Below, piece by piece: positions 1-6,718 of a DNA stretch of 10,909 nt. The stretch is from an uncultured Porphyromonadaceae bacterium (GTDB taxonomy: Bacteria > Bacteroidota > Bacteroidia > Bacteroidales > Muribaculaceae). The position numbers and the translations under genes were made by a program. Within the stretch, counting starts at the first letter, position 1. The number at the start of each line of letters is the position of its first letter. The stretch is from assembly GCA_937921035.1 (NCBI GenBank), contig CALEUL010000029.1:1-10909 (forward strand), written 5' to 3'. The notes under the pieces were generated by a model. That model did no database searches and had not been told where the DNA came from. It saw only the letters and a program-made list of their open reading frames with translations.

Positions 1-60
1 TCGGGCGTGCCAAGGACTTGCACCTGTTAGACTGAATACATGCTGGGCGAACATAGAAAC
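1..60. other. Left-edge intergenic sequence, nothing assignable
   Basis: These 60 bases lie between the rho terminator hairpin and the window edge. An imperfect hairpin around positions 7-23 (GTGCCAAG against CTTGCAC) is visible. A short minus-strand reading frame is open from about position 54 to the edge, but it is too short to judge. No tRNA or gene can be supported. Confidence 0.4.
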
Positions 61-86
61 GGCGCCCGGAAAAAATTCCGGGCGCC
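61..86 (-). terminator. Hairpin after rho, probable terminator
   Basis: A perfect 11-bp inverted repeat (GGCGCCCGGAA, 61-71, and TTCCGGGCGCC, 76-86) encloses a 4-nt loop. It lies about 25 nt after the rho stop codon. The T-run that follows on the minus strand is short and interrupted (GTTTCT), so termination may be weak, or the hairpin may mainly protect the 3' end. Confidence 0.65.
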
Positions 87-111
87 GCGTGATGTATGCA
101 ATTTTTTTGGA

Positions 112-2016
112 TTATCCGTTCATGGTGCTGAGGAGTTCGTCGTTGTCGCGGGTTCGCTCCATGCGTTCTTTAATGAATTCCATTGCCTCGATGGAATTGC
201 GGTCGCTGAGATAGCGGCGTAGAATCCACATTCGGTTGAGTGTTGCCGAGGGGAGCAGAAGGTCGTCGCGGCGTGTGCTGGAAGCCATGATATCCACGGC
301 TGGGAAGATTCGTTTGTTGGATAGCTTGCGGTCCAGCTGCAGTTCCATATTGCCGGTGCCTTTGAATTCCTCGAAGATTACTTCGTCCATCTTGGAGCTT
401 GTCTCGGTAAGGGCAGTTGCGATAATTGTGAGAGAGCCGCCGCCTTCGATGTTGCGGGCCGCGCCAAAGAAACGTTTAGGCTTCTGGAGTGCGTTGGCGT
501 CCACACCGCCGGAAAGGATTTTGCCGGAAGCCGGCGCGCAGGTATTGTATGCTCGGGCAAGGCGAGTGATGGAGTCAAGAAGGATAACTACGTCGTGGCC
601 GCATTCAACCATTCGCTTTGCCTTTTCGAGAACGATGCCGGCGATTTTAACGTGGCGGTCGGCCGGTTCGTCGAATGTAGATGCGATAACTTCGGCGTTT
701 ACGCTGCGCTGCATGTCGGTAACTTCCTCGGGGCGTTCGTCGATAAGGAGAATCATGATGTACGTCTCGGGATGATTTTCGGCTATGGCGTTGGCAATAT
801 CTTTAAGCAGAAGTGTCTTACCGGTTTTAGGAGGTGCCACGATAAGGCCGCGCTGACCTTTTCCTATTGGAGCGAACATATCCACAACGCGGGTCGACAT
901 GGTGCATGAACGACCGCTGGTTAGATCGAATTTTTCGTCGGGGAAAAGAGGCGTGAGGTGTTCGAAGGCTATGCGGTCGCGGATGAACTCGAGGCTGCGG
1001 CCGTTCACACGCAGTACGTCTGTAAGCGGGAAGTATTTTTCACCTTCGCGAGGAGCGCGTATGGATGCTTCAACAACGTCGCCCTGACGGAGGCCGTAGG
1101 CCTTAATCTGTGGCATGGTAACATATACGTCGTCGGGCGAGGGAAGATAGTTGAAGTCGGCGGAGCGCAGGAAACCGAAGCCTTCCGGAACAATCTCCAA
1201 TACGCCTGTGGCTTCGAGGATGCCGTCGAAATTGTATCGAGGCATATAGTTCTGCTGCTGTTGCTGGTTCTGCCGGTTCTTCTTGTTTTTCTTGTTCTGG
1301 AATTTCTGTTGTTGCGGTTGCTGCTGCGGTTGCTGTGGGCTCTCCACAGTCTCGGCGTTCTCGTCCTGAAGCTGAGCGGCGGCGGCAGCTTCATCCTTTT
1401 CACGCTGGCTGCGAGGCACGAATTTGCGGCCTTCGCTGCGCGGGAAGAATTCGCCGAGCGAGCTTTCTTTGGAAGGCATGAAACGCGAGCGCGGCGCTTC
1501 TTCTTCGGCGGCTGGGGTTGTCTCGGCGGCAGGTGCCTCGGCAACGACCTCTCCGGGCTGTTCCATTGATGCCTCTTCTTGTGCTTCGGATTGCTGCACG
1601 GGTGCTTCTGTGCTTATTTCTGCAGCTGGTGAGGCTTCGGCAGTTTCTTCGGGACGTTTTTTCGGCGGACGACCGCGGCGCTTGCGCTCTACCGCAGCGG
1701 GTGCGTTGTCGGCGGGTGCGGATGAGGTTTCTGTGGGAGTCTCTGTCTTTGCCGGTTTATCTGCCGTTTTCTTTTTTGAGGCGGAGGCTTCTTCGCCTTC
1801 CGTTACAGTCTTTTTCTTTCGTCCGCGTTTCTTGGGGGCGTCGTCGCCTCCGCGTTTGGCAGACTCTTCGGCGGCGCTGCGCGATGCCTGGGCGTCGATA
1901 ATGTCGTAGATAATTTTATCCCTGTTGGTAGGGTCAACTTTTTTTATTCCGAGATTTTCGGCCACCGCCACAAAGTCGGTGTCTGACATTTCGGTTAATT
2001 GATCGCGATTAAACAT
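112..2016 (-). CDS. rho: Transcription termination factor Rho with long disordered insert
   Basis: This gene encodes a 634-residue Rho, the hexameric RNA-dependent ATPase helicase that ends transcription of untranslated RNA. The N-terminal Rho_N helical segment spans about residues 1-45. Residues about 46-262 form a low-complexity region rich in A, E, P, K, Q and N, with two basic AT-hook-like patches (62-70; 111-121, core RGRP) and a Q/N-rich tail (228-256). The cold-shock RNA-binding domain follows (about 266-345), with GFGFLR at 279-284. The ATPase core carries Walker A PPKTGKT (395-401), Walker B ending at D481, the Q-loop region (about 503-523) and the R-loop FKGTGNMEL (551-559). E. coli Rho is about 420 residues, so the extra length is almost entirely the insert. 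In Bacteroides thetaiotaomicron such a Rho insert has been reported to drive phase separation important in the gut. The start is the first ATG after the leader and begins the Rho_N domain directly. Confidence 0.97.
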   Translation of the reverse strand: MFNRDQLTEMSDTDFVAVAENLGIKKVDPTNRDKIIYDIIDAQASRSAAEESAKRGGDDAPKKRGRKKKTVTEGEEASASKKKTADKPAKTETPTETSSAPADNAPAAVERKRRGRPPKKRPEETAEASPAAEISTEAPVQQSEAQEEASMEQPGEVVAEAPAAETTPAAEEEAPRSRFMPSKESSLGEFFPRSEGRKFVPRSQREKDEAAAAAQLQDENAETVESPQQPQQQPQQQKFQNKKNKKNRQNQQQQQNYMPRYNFDGILEATGVLEIVPEGFGFLRSADFNYLPSPDDVYVTMPQIKAYGLRQGDVVEASIRAPREGEKYFPLTDVLRVNGRSLEFIRDRIAFEHLTPLFPDEKFDLTSGRSCTMSTRVVDMFAPIGKGQRGLIVAPPKTGKTLLLKDIANAIAENHPETYIMILLIDERPEEVTDMQRSVNAEVIASTFDEPADRHVKIAGIVLEKAKRMVECGHDVVILLDSITRLARAYNTCAPASGKILSGGVDANALQKPKRFFGAARNIEGGGSLTIIATALTETSSKMDEVIFEEFKGTGNMELQLDRKLSNKRIFPAVDIMASSTRRDDLLLPSATLNRMWILRRYLSDRNSIEAMEFIKERMERTRDNDELLSTMNG

Positions 2017-2262
2017 TATAAAATTACATATTTATTATGCCCGTTCGAACCGTTCCCCGCAGCATGTGCAAAGGGAAAAAACAGGGCGGATTGGATTAGG
2101 AAAAATGCAGACGGATTCTCCTGTGCGGATTGTGCTGATATGGAGAGAGTTAATTATTCCGAGTTCTGCAAAATAATGTTTCTCCTGACTGGCAGGAATG
2201 ATAACATAAGCGTGAAAATCGCAGTGATTTGCGGAAATGCTCAACGGATTCGTTTTGCATGG
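2017..2262 (-). promoter_or_regulatory. Long rho 5' leader, C-rich, possible autoregulation
   Basis: If the promoter at 2263-2293 is right, rho mRNA starts near 2255 and carries about 240 untranslated nt, long for this group. Read on the minus strand, roughly 2075-2160 is pyrimidine-rich and G-poor. My hand count is about 30 C to 11 G in about 95 nt, the composition Rho prefers at loading (rut) sites. A 17-codon ORF (2154-2207) and a small CCTG/CAGG hairpin near 2190-2203 also lie in the leader, with no support for being functional. E. coli rho is known to be autoregulated through its leader. Its operation here is inferred. Confidence 0.5.
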
Positions 2263-2293
2263 CAAAGTTACGATTTCTATTTTAAATAACAAA
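2263..2293 (-). promoter_or_regulatory. Bacteroidota-type promoter of rho
   Basis: On the minus strand, TTTG (2293-2290) is followed after 19 nt by TAACTTTG (2270-2263). This matches the Bacteroidota primary sigma consensus TTTG, 19-21 nt, TAnnTTTG. The predicted transcript start is near 2255, about 240 nt before the rho ATG. No other good match lies closer to the gene. Confidence 0.75.
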
Positions 2294-2468
2294 GAATATT
2301 TCCGGCCTGTTCATTATTTTTTTACTAAAAGTAGAAAAATATGGATGTGTGCTTTTGTATAGTCGCGACATTGAGCGACTTAATATAACCTCCGTGTATA
2401 AAACCCTTTTTATACGCCTGCGCAAAGTATACATAGGGGGATAGTAACGTTCCGGAGGCATGGAGAAT
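2294..2468. other. Intergenic stretch with two small dyads, no gene
   Basis: This is the rest of the gap between rho and the secreted-protein gene. It holds two inverted repeats: AGTCGC with GCGACT (2361-2366, 2375-2380, 8-nt loop) and GTATAAAA with TTTTATAC (2396-2403, 2408-2415, 4-nt loop). A promoter-like TATACTTTG on the minus strand (2423-2431) has one base too many for the consensus and no good -33 partner. Reading frames here run through the neighbouring terminator and look spurious. Confidence 0.4.
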
Positions 2469-2502
2469 AAAAAATGCGCCTCCTTGCGGGGGCGCATTTT
2501 TT
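2469..2502. terminator. Strong bidirectional terminator
   Basis: Twelve-base arms AAAAAATGCGCC (2469-2480) and GGCGCATTTTTT (2491-2502) flank a 10-nt loop. A/T runs on both sides make it an intrinsic terminator in either direction. It sits 18 nt after the stop codon of the minus-strand secreted-protein gene, which it most likely serves. Confidence 0.88.
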
Positions 2503-2519
2503 TTGGAAATACTGTCGGT

Positions 2520-4610
2520 TTATTTTACAATGCACTTAACCGATGCTTCGGGAGTGCGGACGATATACATGCCTGCGGGCAGCTGTACATTGGCACTGGA
2601 TGCGCCGCTGTGCATCAGCTTGCCGTCTACGCCGTATATTGCGACTCCGCATCCGTCGGGATTCTCGATTGCGATGCCGCCGGCAACGGTGCTAACTTTG
2701 ATATTACCGTTAGAGCCGATTTCGCTGACGCCGGTGGTTTCGGAAGTCATGGAAATGCTGTTCAGCAACATTGCGGTGTAGTTGCTGGGGCCGTGGTGAT
2801 GGAATCCCAGGTAGTATGCGCCGCTTGTTTCAACGGTGAAGGTTTCGGAGCTTAAAGTCTCGGGGGCGATGGCTTCCACAACCTTGTCGTTGATAAGGGT
2901 CATGTATGCGTCGATGTTCGAATCATTGAAAAGGTATACGGAAAGATGTCCTGCGTATTCGTCGAGGAGGGGATATCCGGGCTGGCTCCAATCCTCCTGG
3001 CCTTCGGAAGCGACTTCCACCGATACGGTGTAGTTCACACCTGCCTCAAGGTCGATCATGGGGGTGTACATCCAGCTGTTGAATTCCGACATCCATGTCC
3101 AGTTGCTGGATACGGTGTTGTTATATGTGGAATATTCCCAAGTGTTGCCGTCTTCGTCGGGATCGGTTACAGTATAGACACTGAAGTTGTCAGGGTTATT
3201 TACGAAGTTTTCGGTGAAGGGAACTTTCAAGTGGTCGCCGACGGTGCAAGCGTTGGAAAGGGTTGACTGGCCGCGGTTGGCTCCGATGAAAGGAGTAACG
3301 GCATAAGTGTACTTTTTAAGACCCTGGATATCCAGTGTTTCGCTGAATGTTGTGCCTTTGTGCTCGGTAGCGGCTACTGTGCCGTCGCTTGCGCGGGTGA
3401 TAAGGTAGCACACTTCGGAAGGATCTACATAACCGCCGTGTTCGCCGGTTTCGGACTGCTCCCAGGTAAGGTGGATTGTGCTGCCATCTGCAGTGAGTGT
3501 GAGGTTATCAACGGCTGCGGGCACATCCATGCCAACCCAGTGAGTTGCGGCAAGAGGTTTGGAAGCGTCGCCAGCGGCATTCTTTATCACGATAGAGAAA
3601 GCGACGTTGCCGCCTTCTTTCAGGCTTACCGAGGCAGTAACGGTTTCGCCGGCAGATGCGGTGCCTTCGGCAAGGATTTCGGCGCCGGTGGCTACGGTAT
3701 AGGACAGAGTGCCCTCAAGAGCCTCGTTCATAAGATTGAGAGTGGGCATGACGAAGGATACTTCGCCGTTGAGCGATGCTTTGTCGAAACTGAACTGAAC
3801 ATCGGTGGGCTGCACCGGAGCTGTCTGCCTAACCGAGCTCTGGAGCAGAGTAAGGCCTACAAGCTGCTGCTTGTGTTCGAAAGTGGAGAGCTTTGTGGCT
3901 GCGCCTGTGGTGATGTCGACGGTGTAGAGGAAACCGCCCTCGGCTGTGTAGGCGGCCCAGTACATCTGGTTTGTCTCGTAGTCGATGACAGCGCTCTGGT
4001 TGCTCTGCGGTGTAACGCCAGTAGGGCCAACGAGCGTCAGTTCGGCAGTCTGCTTGTTGATGGTGTAGAGATTACCGTCCTCTGCGATGCCGTAGAGAAC
4101 GCCGTCGATAGTGGCGGCCATCGCGTTGATGAGTTTTTCGACGCGAGCGACAGGAGTCTTGCTGCCAGTCTCAAGATCCATCAGGCTGAGGGTGTATTTG
4201 GAGAAGTCTGTTTCGTCTATGCAGATGGAATAGGTGCCGCCTGTCTGCGGGTCGTAGGTAATAGCGCTACCGGCATCCTTTACCGAGTAAGCACTGCTGA
4301 ATTTGTAGTCGTATGTCTTCTTTGCAATATCACAGATCTGGTAACCCCAGTACCTTGTACCCATCAGATCCATGTATGAAAGAACATAGTACGTACCCTC
4401 TGCATACACGGCGCCACCGTTGCCGGTCATATCGCCGTCAGCCCAATAGATTACAGGCTGGGCATCGGCTGTGGCGTCGACAGTATAGATGCCTCTGGAG
4501 AAGGCTTCTTCGTCGGAGTAGGTAATCAGGCCGTAGAGGACGGGGACTTCGGCGGAAGCTGAAGCCGCTGCGGCAAGAGCTAAAGAAAGTGAGAGTAAAG
4601 TTTTTTTCAT
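2520..4610 (-). CDS. Secreted multidomain surface protein with C-terminal sorting-like domain
   Basis: This 696-residue protein begins with a classic signal peptide (KK, then hydrophobic residues, cleavage likely after ASA near residue 20). Residues about 23-255 contain repeats such as VLYGIAEDGNLYTI and FLYTVDITTG, which resemble blades of a beta-propeller. Residues about 265-360 look like an Ig-type beta domain and 363-458 like fibronectin type III. Residues about 460-626 resemble the jelly-roll or choice-of-anchor J domains of Bacteroidota surface proteins (ENF, then MYTPMIDLEAGVNYTVS). The last 60 or so residues (GVAIYGVDGKL, then LPAGMYIVR) resemble a type A C-terminal sorting domain used by the type IX secretion system. 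Whether this organism has that system cannot be seen here. No catalytic motif is evident, so a binding or structural role on the surface is inferred. It is monocistronic, with its own promoter and terminator. Confidence 0.85.
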   Translation of the reverse strand: MKKTLLSLSLALAAAASASAEVPVLYGLITYSDEEAFSRGIYTVDATADAQPVIYWADGDMTGNGGAVYAEGTYYVLSYMDLMGTRYWGYQICDIAKKTYDYKFSSAYSVKDAGSAITYDPQTGGTYSICIDETDFSKYTLSLMDLETGSKTPVARVEKLINAMAATIDGVLYGIAEDGNLYTINKQTAELTLVGPTGVTPQSNQSAVIDYETNQMYWAAYTAEGGFLYTVDITTGAATKLSTFEHKQQLVGLTLLQSSVRQTAPVQPTDVQFSFDKASLNGEVSFVMPTLNLMNEALEGTLSYTVATGAEILAEGTASAGETVTASVSLKEGGNVAFSIVIKNAAGDASKPLAATHWVGMDVPAAVDNLTLTADGSTIHLTWEQSETGEHGGYVDPSEVCYLITRASDGTVAATEHKGTTFSETLDIQGLKKYTYAVTPFIGANRGQSTLSNACTVGDHLKVPFTENFVNNPDNFSVYTVTDPDEDGNTWEYSTYNNTVSSNWTWMSEFNSWMYTPMIDLEAGVNYTVSVEVASEGQEDWSQPGYPLLDEYAGHLSVYLFNDSNIDAYMTLINDKVVEAIAPETLSSETFTVETSGAYYLGFHHHGPSNYTAMLLNSISMTSETTGVSEIGSNGNIKVSTVAGGIAIENPDGCGVAIYGVDGKLMHSGASSANVQLPAGMYIVRTPEASVKCIVK

Positions 4611-4663
4611 TGTTATTGTGATTGGTAACGTTTTATATTTTGCATTGTGTAAAATTGCACAAG

Positions 4664-4694
4664 CAAAAGTACATACTATTTTTCAAGTGTGCAA
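4664..4694 (-). promoter_or_regulatory. Bacteroidota-type promoter of secreted-protein gene
   Basis: On the minus strand, GTTG (TTG at 4694-4692) is followed after 20 nt by TACTTTTG (4671-4664), a full match to TAnnTTTG. The predicted start near 4657 gives a leader of about 45 nt before the ATG at 4610, a normal length. Confidence 0.72.
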
Positions 4695-4810
4695 CTAAAT
4701 TTATTAAACCATGCGATTTTGTTTCAAAAAGTTCACTTTTAACCTCGAATCCGCGCCTATTTGTCTCCATCGGGCATCTTATACCTCCATTGCGGAAGGG
4801 CCGAACTATC
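4695..4810. other. AT-rich intergenic spacer
   Basis: This lies between the divergent secreted-protein promoter and repeat copy A. I see no gene, no consensus promoter and no clean hairpin. A short plus-strand reading frame covering 4622-4816 crosses the neighbouring promoter and has no recognisable domain. The stretch marks the change from GC-rich coding DNA to the AT-rich island. Confidence 0.4.
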
Positions 4811-4963
4811 ATGTGAATTGTTTTTCAATTGCTTTTATCGCTGAAAAAACAATCATCAAAGAAAAAGATAACGGCACAACTATCCGTTAGGAAAATGAGA
4901 ACATGAAAAAGTTGCTTTGAGGGAGCGAATGGATTAGGATAGGCATGTGTTCTGAATGAACGA
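4811..4963 (+). repeat. Imperfect direct repeat, copy A (upstream of KilA-N gene)
   Basis: This segment matches copy B (5899-6042) along its length in the same orientation, by eye with about three quarters or more identity and a few short gaps. Identical blocks include GGCACAACTATCCGTTA (4873-4889), TGAAAAAGTTGCTTT (4904-4918), ATAGGCATGTGTT (4939-4951) and TGAATGAACGA (4953-4963). It begins with a stem (4817-4826 with 4843-4853) that has a counterpart in copy B. Its right end supplies the -33 region of the KilA-N promoter. Confidence 0.85.
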
Positions 4964-4978
4964 AAATGTGTAACTTTG
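4946..4978 (+). promoter_or_regulatory. Promoter of KilA-N gene
   Basis: TAACTTTG (4971-4978) is a perfect -7 element. The best -33 candidate is TGTG (4946-4949, 21-nt spacing), a poor match lying inside repeat copy A. The predicted start near 4985 excludes the upstream ATG at 4966, which overlaps the -7 box, and supports the ATG at 5008. Confidence 0.6.
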
Positions 4979-5007
4979 CATATTGGCTATACACTATATC
5001 TGAAACA

Positions 5008-5817
5008 ATGACAAAGATTACAGTTCAAAATACCAATATAACAATTATCGCTGTCAATGGAGATGATTATATTTCGTTGACCGATTTGGCCCGACATAAA
5101 AGTGATGATCCTAACGCTGTGATTGCAAACTGGTTGCGCAACCGCAACACAATAGAGTATTTAGGCATTTGGGAACAACTTTACAATCCAAATTTTAAAC
5201 CCACCGAATTCGAGGGGTTTAGACGACAGGCCGGCCTGAACGCATTTACACTCTCGCCAAAGAAATGGACGGATGCGACAAATGCTGTTGGTATAATCGC
5301 TAAATCAGGACGTTATGGTGGGACGTATGCGCATAAAGATATTGCATTGAAGTTCGCAAGCTGGATTTCCGTTGAGTTTGAACTCTATATAGTCAAGGAA
5401 TTTCAGCGGCTGAAGACTGAGGAACAGCGGTTGTTGGGTTGGTCGGCGAAGCGCGAACTGTCGAAAATCAACTACCGCATACATACCGATGCGATAAAGC
5501 AGAACCTTGTCCCTGCGGAGGTTACTCCGGCACAGGCAAGCATAATCTACGCCAATGAAGCCGATGTGCTGAATGTGGCGATGTTTGGTGTAACGGCAAA
5601 GCAATGGCGCGAGGCCAATCCCGATCTCAAAGGAAACATACGCGATTACGCCACAATCAACGAACTTATCTGCCTGTCGAATATGGAAAATCTCAATGCG
5701 GTTTTCATCGAGCAGGGCATGACGCAAAGCGAGAGGCTTGTGAAACTGAATCAGATAGCCATTCATCAGATGAGCGTATTGGAAAGCGGCGACAACGACA
5801 GGAAGTTGCTAAAGTGA
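5008..5817 (+). CDS. KilA-N domain-containing protein
   Basis: This gene encodes a 269-residue KilA-N family protein, a DNA-binding domain first known from phages and large DNA viruses and often found as orphan genes in Bacteroidota. The domain spans about residues 10-135, with YISLTDLAR (21-29), NWLRNRNTIEYLGIWE (41-56), TLSPKKW (81-87) and GRYGGTYAHKDIALKFASWIS (101-121). A charged helix follows (EFQRLKTEEQRLL, about 131-143), then a conserved-looking C-terminal region (about 145-260: KRELSKINYRIHTDAIK, YANEADVLNVAMFG). The frame is open from an ATG at 4966, but that codon overlaps the -7 promoter box, so the ATG at 5008 is preferred. No integrase, portal or other phage gene is nearby. The gene sits between two direct repeats, on the opposite strand to the large flanking genes and in AT-richer DNA, which suggests acquisition. 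Its molecular role is unknown and a regulatory one is a guess. Confidence 0.9.
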   Translation: MTKITVQNTNITIIAVNGDDYISLTDLARHKSDDPNAVIANWLRNRNTIEYLGIWEQLYNPNFKPTEFEGFRRQAGLNAFTLSPKKWTDATNAVGIIAKSGRYGGTYAHKDIALKFASWISVEFELYIVKEFQRLKTEEQRLLGWSAKRELSKINYRIHTDAIKQNLVPAEVTPAQASIIYANEADVLNVAMFGVTAKQWREANPDLKGNIRDYATINELICLSNMENLNAVFIEQGMTQSERLVKLNQIAIHQMSVLESGDNDRKLLK

Positions 5818-5898
5818 AAAGTGGCAGAAGATATCGGTTTGGATAATGGTTAAGTTTATAAGGCCAAGAATATCGAAGGGACCCAAAACGCAAAGAGC

Positions 5899-6042
5899 AT
5901 GTCGAATTGATTTTCAATGACTTTTATTACAGAAAATCAATCGAAAAAAAGGCACAACTATCCGTTAAGGGAAAAGAGGGGGTGAAAAAGTTGCTTTCGG
6001 GGAGTGAAAGGATTAGAATAGGCATGTGTTATGAATGAACGA
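5899..6042 (+). repeat. Imperfect direct repeat, copy B (downstream of KilA-N gene)
   Basis: This is the second copy of the repeat at 4811-4963, starting about 80 nt after the KilA-N stop. It opens with a perfect 10-bp stem ATTGATTTTC / GAAAATCAAT (5906-5915, 5932-5941). The equivalent stem in copy A has T-A where this one has A-T, so pairing is kept while sequence changes. The region from the stop codon (5817) to 5898 holds no gene. The repeat has no promoter after its right end, unlike copy A. Confidence 0.85.
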
Positions 6043-6049
6043 TTTGACC

Positions 6050-6074
6050 AAACCTTAATAGTTGATAAGGGTTT
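6050..6074 (+). terminator. Weak terminator-like hairpin
   Basis: AACCTTA (6051-6057) can pair with TAAGGGTT (6066-6073) with one bulged G, followed by a T-rich stretch. It lies over 200 nt after the KilA-N stop. It could end KilA-N transcripts that include repeat B, but the stem is short. Confidence 0.3.
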
Positions 6075-6091
6075 TATTACTTATGGCGACC

Positions 6092-6115
6092 ACAGAAATG
6101 TCATGAAATTTCTGT
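6092..6115. promoter_or_regulatory. Perfect dyad upstream of PH gene, candidate operator
   Basis: ACAGAAAT (6092-6099) and ATTTCTGT (6108-6115) form a perfect 8+8 inverted repeat with an 8-nt spacer that contains the palindrome TCATGA. It lies immediately upstream of the -33 region expected for the PH gene promoter. That position suits a protein-binding operator better than a terminator, since no T-run follows. Confidence 0.5.
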
Positions 6116-6144
6116 AGAGATGGCTGAGTATCAGAAAAATTCAG

Positions 6145-6152
6145 TAATTTTG
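6145..6152 (+). promoter_or_regulatory. Promoter -7 box abutting PH gene start
   Basis: TAATTTTG matches TAnnTTTG exactly but ends only four bases before the ATG at 6157. No convincing -33 TTTG is found 19-21 nt upstream. If it is used, the transcript would begin at or just inside the start codon, giving a leaderless mRNA. Confidence 0.4.
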
Positions 6153-6156
6153 TAAT

Positions 6157-6561
6157 ATGGAAAAGGTATATAAATCGAAAGTCGCTAAATGGTATCTATG
6201 GACTTGCATCGGTGTTGTTGCAGCCTTTATAGGTACATTATTCTTATGTTATCAGTCCACATGGGTACTTCTTATTGATGTGGTGTTTATAGGTATAGCG
6301 GTTGCCTTAATGTTCGATATACTATTTCACACAGATTACACAATCAAAGGAGAGAAGTTATATATACGATGTGGAATACTGTTCCATATGACTTTGCCGA
6401 TAAACAAGATTAGTGAAATAGCCCATAAATCGACAGTATTGTCATCACCTGCCTTGTCAGCAAAGCGAATAGGTATCAGGTATGGTCTTAAAAATTGGGT
6501 CTATATTTCCCCGAAAGATCAGGAAGATTTTATATCAGATATAAAATCAATAAATCCCTAA
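6157..6561 (+). CDS. Small two-helix membrane protein with bacterial PH-like domain
   Basis: This 134-residue protein has two hydrophobic segments (about 12-32 and 36-57) with a short turn between them, then a soluble domain of about 75 residues. The pattern in that domain (YTIKGEKLYIRCGIL, LPINKISEI, SSPALSAKRIGI, VYISPKDQEDFISDIKSINP) fits the bacterial PH domain family PF06713 (formerly DUF1200). It would sit in the inner membrane with the PH domain probably on the cytoplasmic side. Some small membrane PH proteins are bacteriocin-immunity factors (SunI), but nothing here shows that job and no toxin gene is visible. The only full-length start is the ATG at 6157; the next Met (near residue 52) would remove most of the membrane part. 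It shares strand and AT-rich composition with the KilA-N gene but is separated by repeat B and probably transcribed alone. Confidence 0.8.
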   Translation: MEKVYKSKVAKWYLWTCIGVVAAFIGTLFLCYQSTWVLLIDVVFIGIAVALMFDILFHTDYTIKGEKLYIRCGILFHMTLPINKISEIAHKSTVLSSPALSAKRIGIRYGLKNWVYISPKDQEDFISDIKSINP

Positions 6562-6718
6562 ATCACAATAAGCTGAAAACCGCACCACAATATAGTGTCT
6601 TGATTGTTTTGGTGTCGTGGATAGTTGTCAAGGAATCCTGTTTAGAAACGTTCGGCTCCAAGAGAGCATAAGTTTCCAATATTGGCAACACTTTGGGAGA
6701 TTTTATGTTTAATCGAAA
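6562..6718. other. Convergent intergenic spacer
   Basis: This lies between the PH gene and the terminator hairpin of the operon to the right. I see no gene, promoter or repeat here. A 13-codon frame starting at 6705 runs into the hairpin and is not credible. Confidence 0.4.

Noticed and set aside
1..60. tRNA-like T-arm on the minus strand (GG, TGCAAGT, CC)
   Set aside because: Only two stem pairs beside the loop are solid, the loop lacks the usual TTC start, and no acceptor end or CCA is seen.
1246..1340. Trinucleotide repeat of CTG/TTG type, possible phase-variable tract
   Set aside because: It encodes the Q/N-rich part of Rho with mixed codons. In-frame triplets cannot switch the gene off, and the repeat is not uniform.
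2035..2292. Minus-strand 85-codon frame before rho
   Set aside because: Its start lies upstream of the -7 box, so the predicted rho transcript does not contain it, and it has no domain.
3360..4379. Long plus-strand reading frame opposite the secreted-protein gene
   Set aside because: The minus-strand gene has a signal peptide, domains, promoter and terminator; the antisense frame has none.
4966..5007. Upstream ATG of the KilA-N frame as the true start
   Set aside because: It overlaps the TAACTTTG box and lies upstream of the predicted transcript start; the KilA-N domain does not need these residues.
4811..6042. Insertion sequence or integrated phage
   Set aside because: There is no transposase, recombinase or structural phage gene, and the repeats are direct, imperfect and long rather than short terminal inverted repeats.
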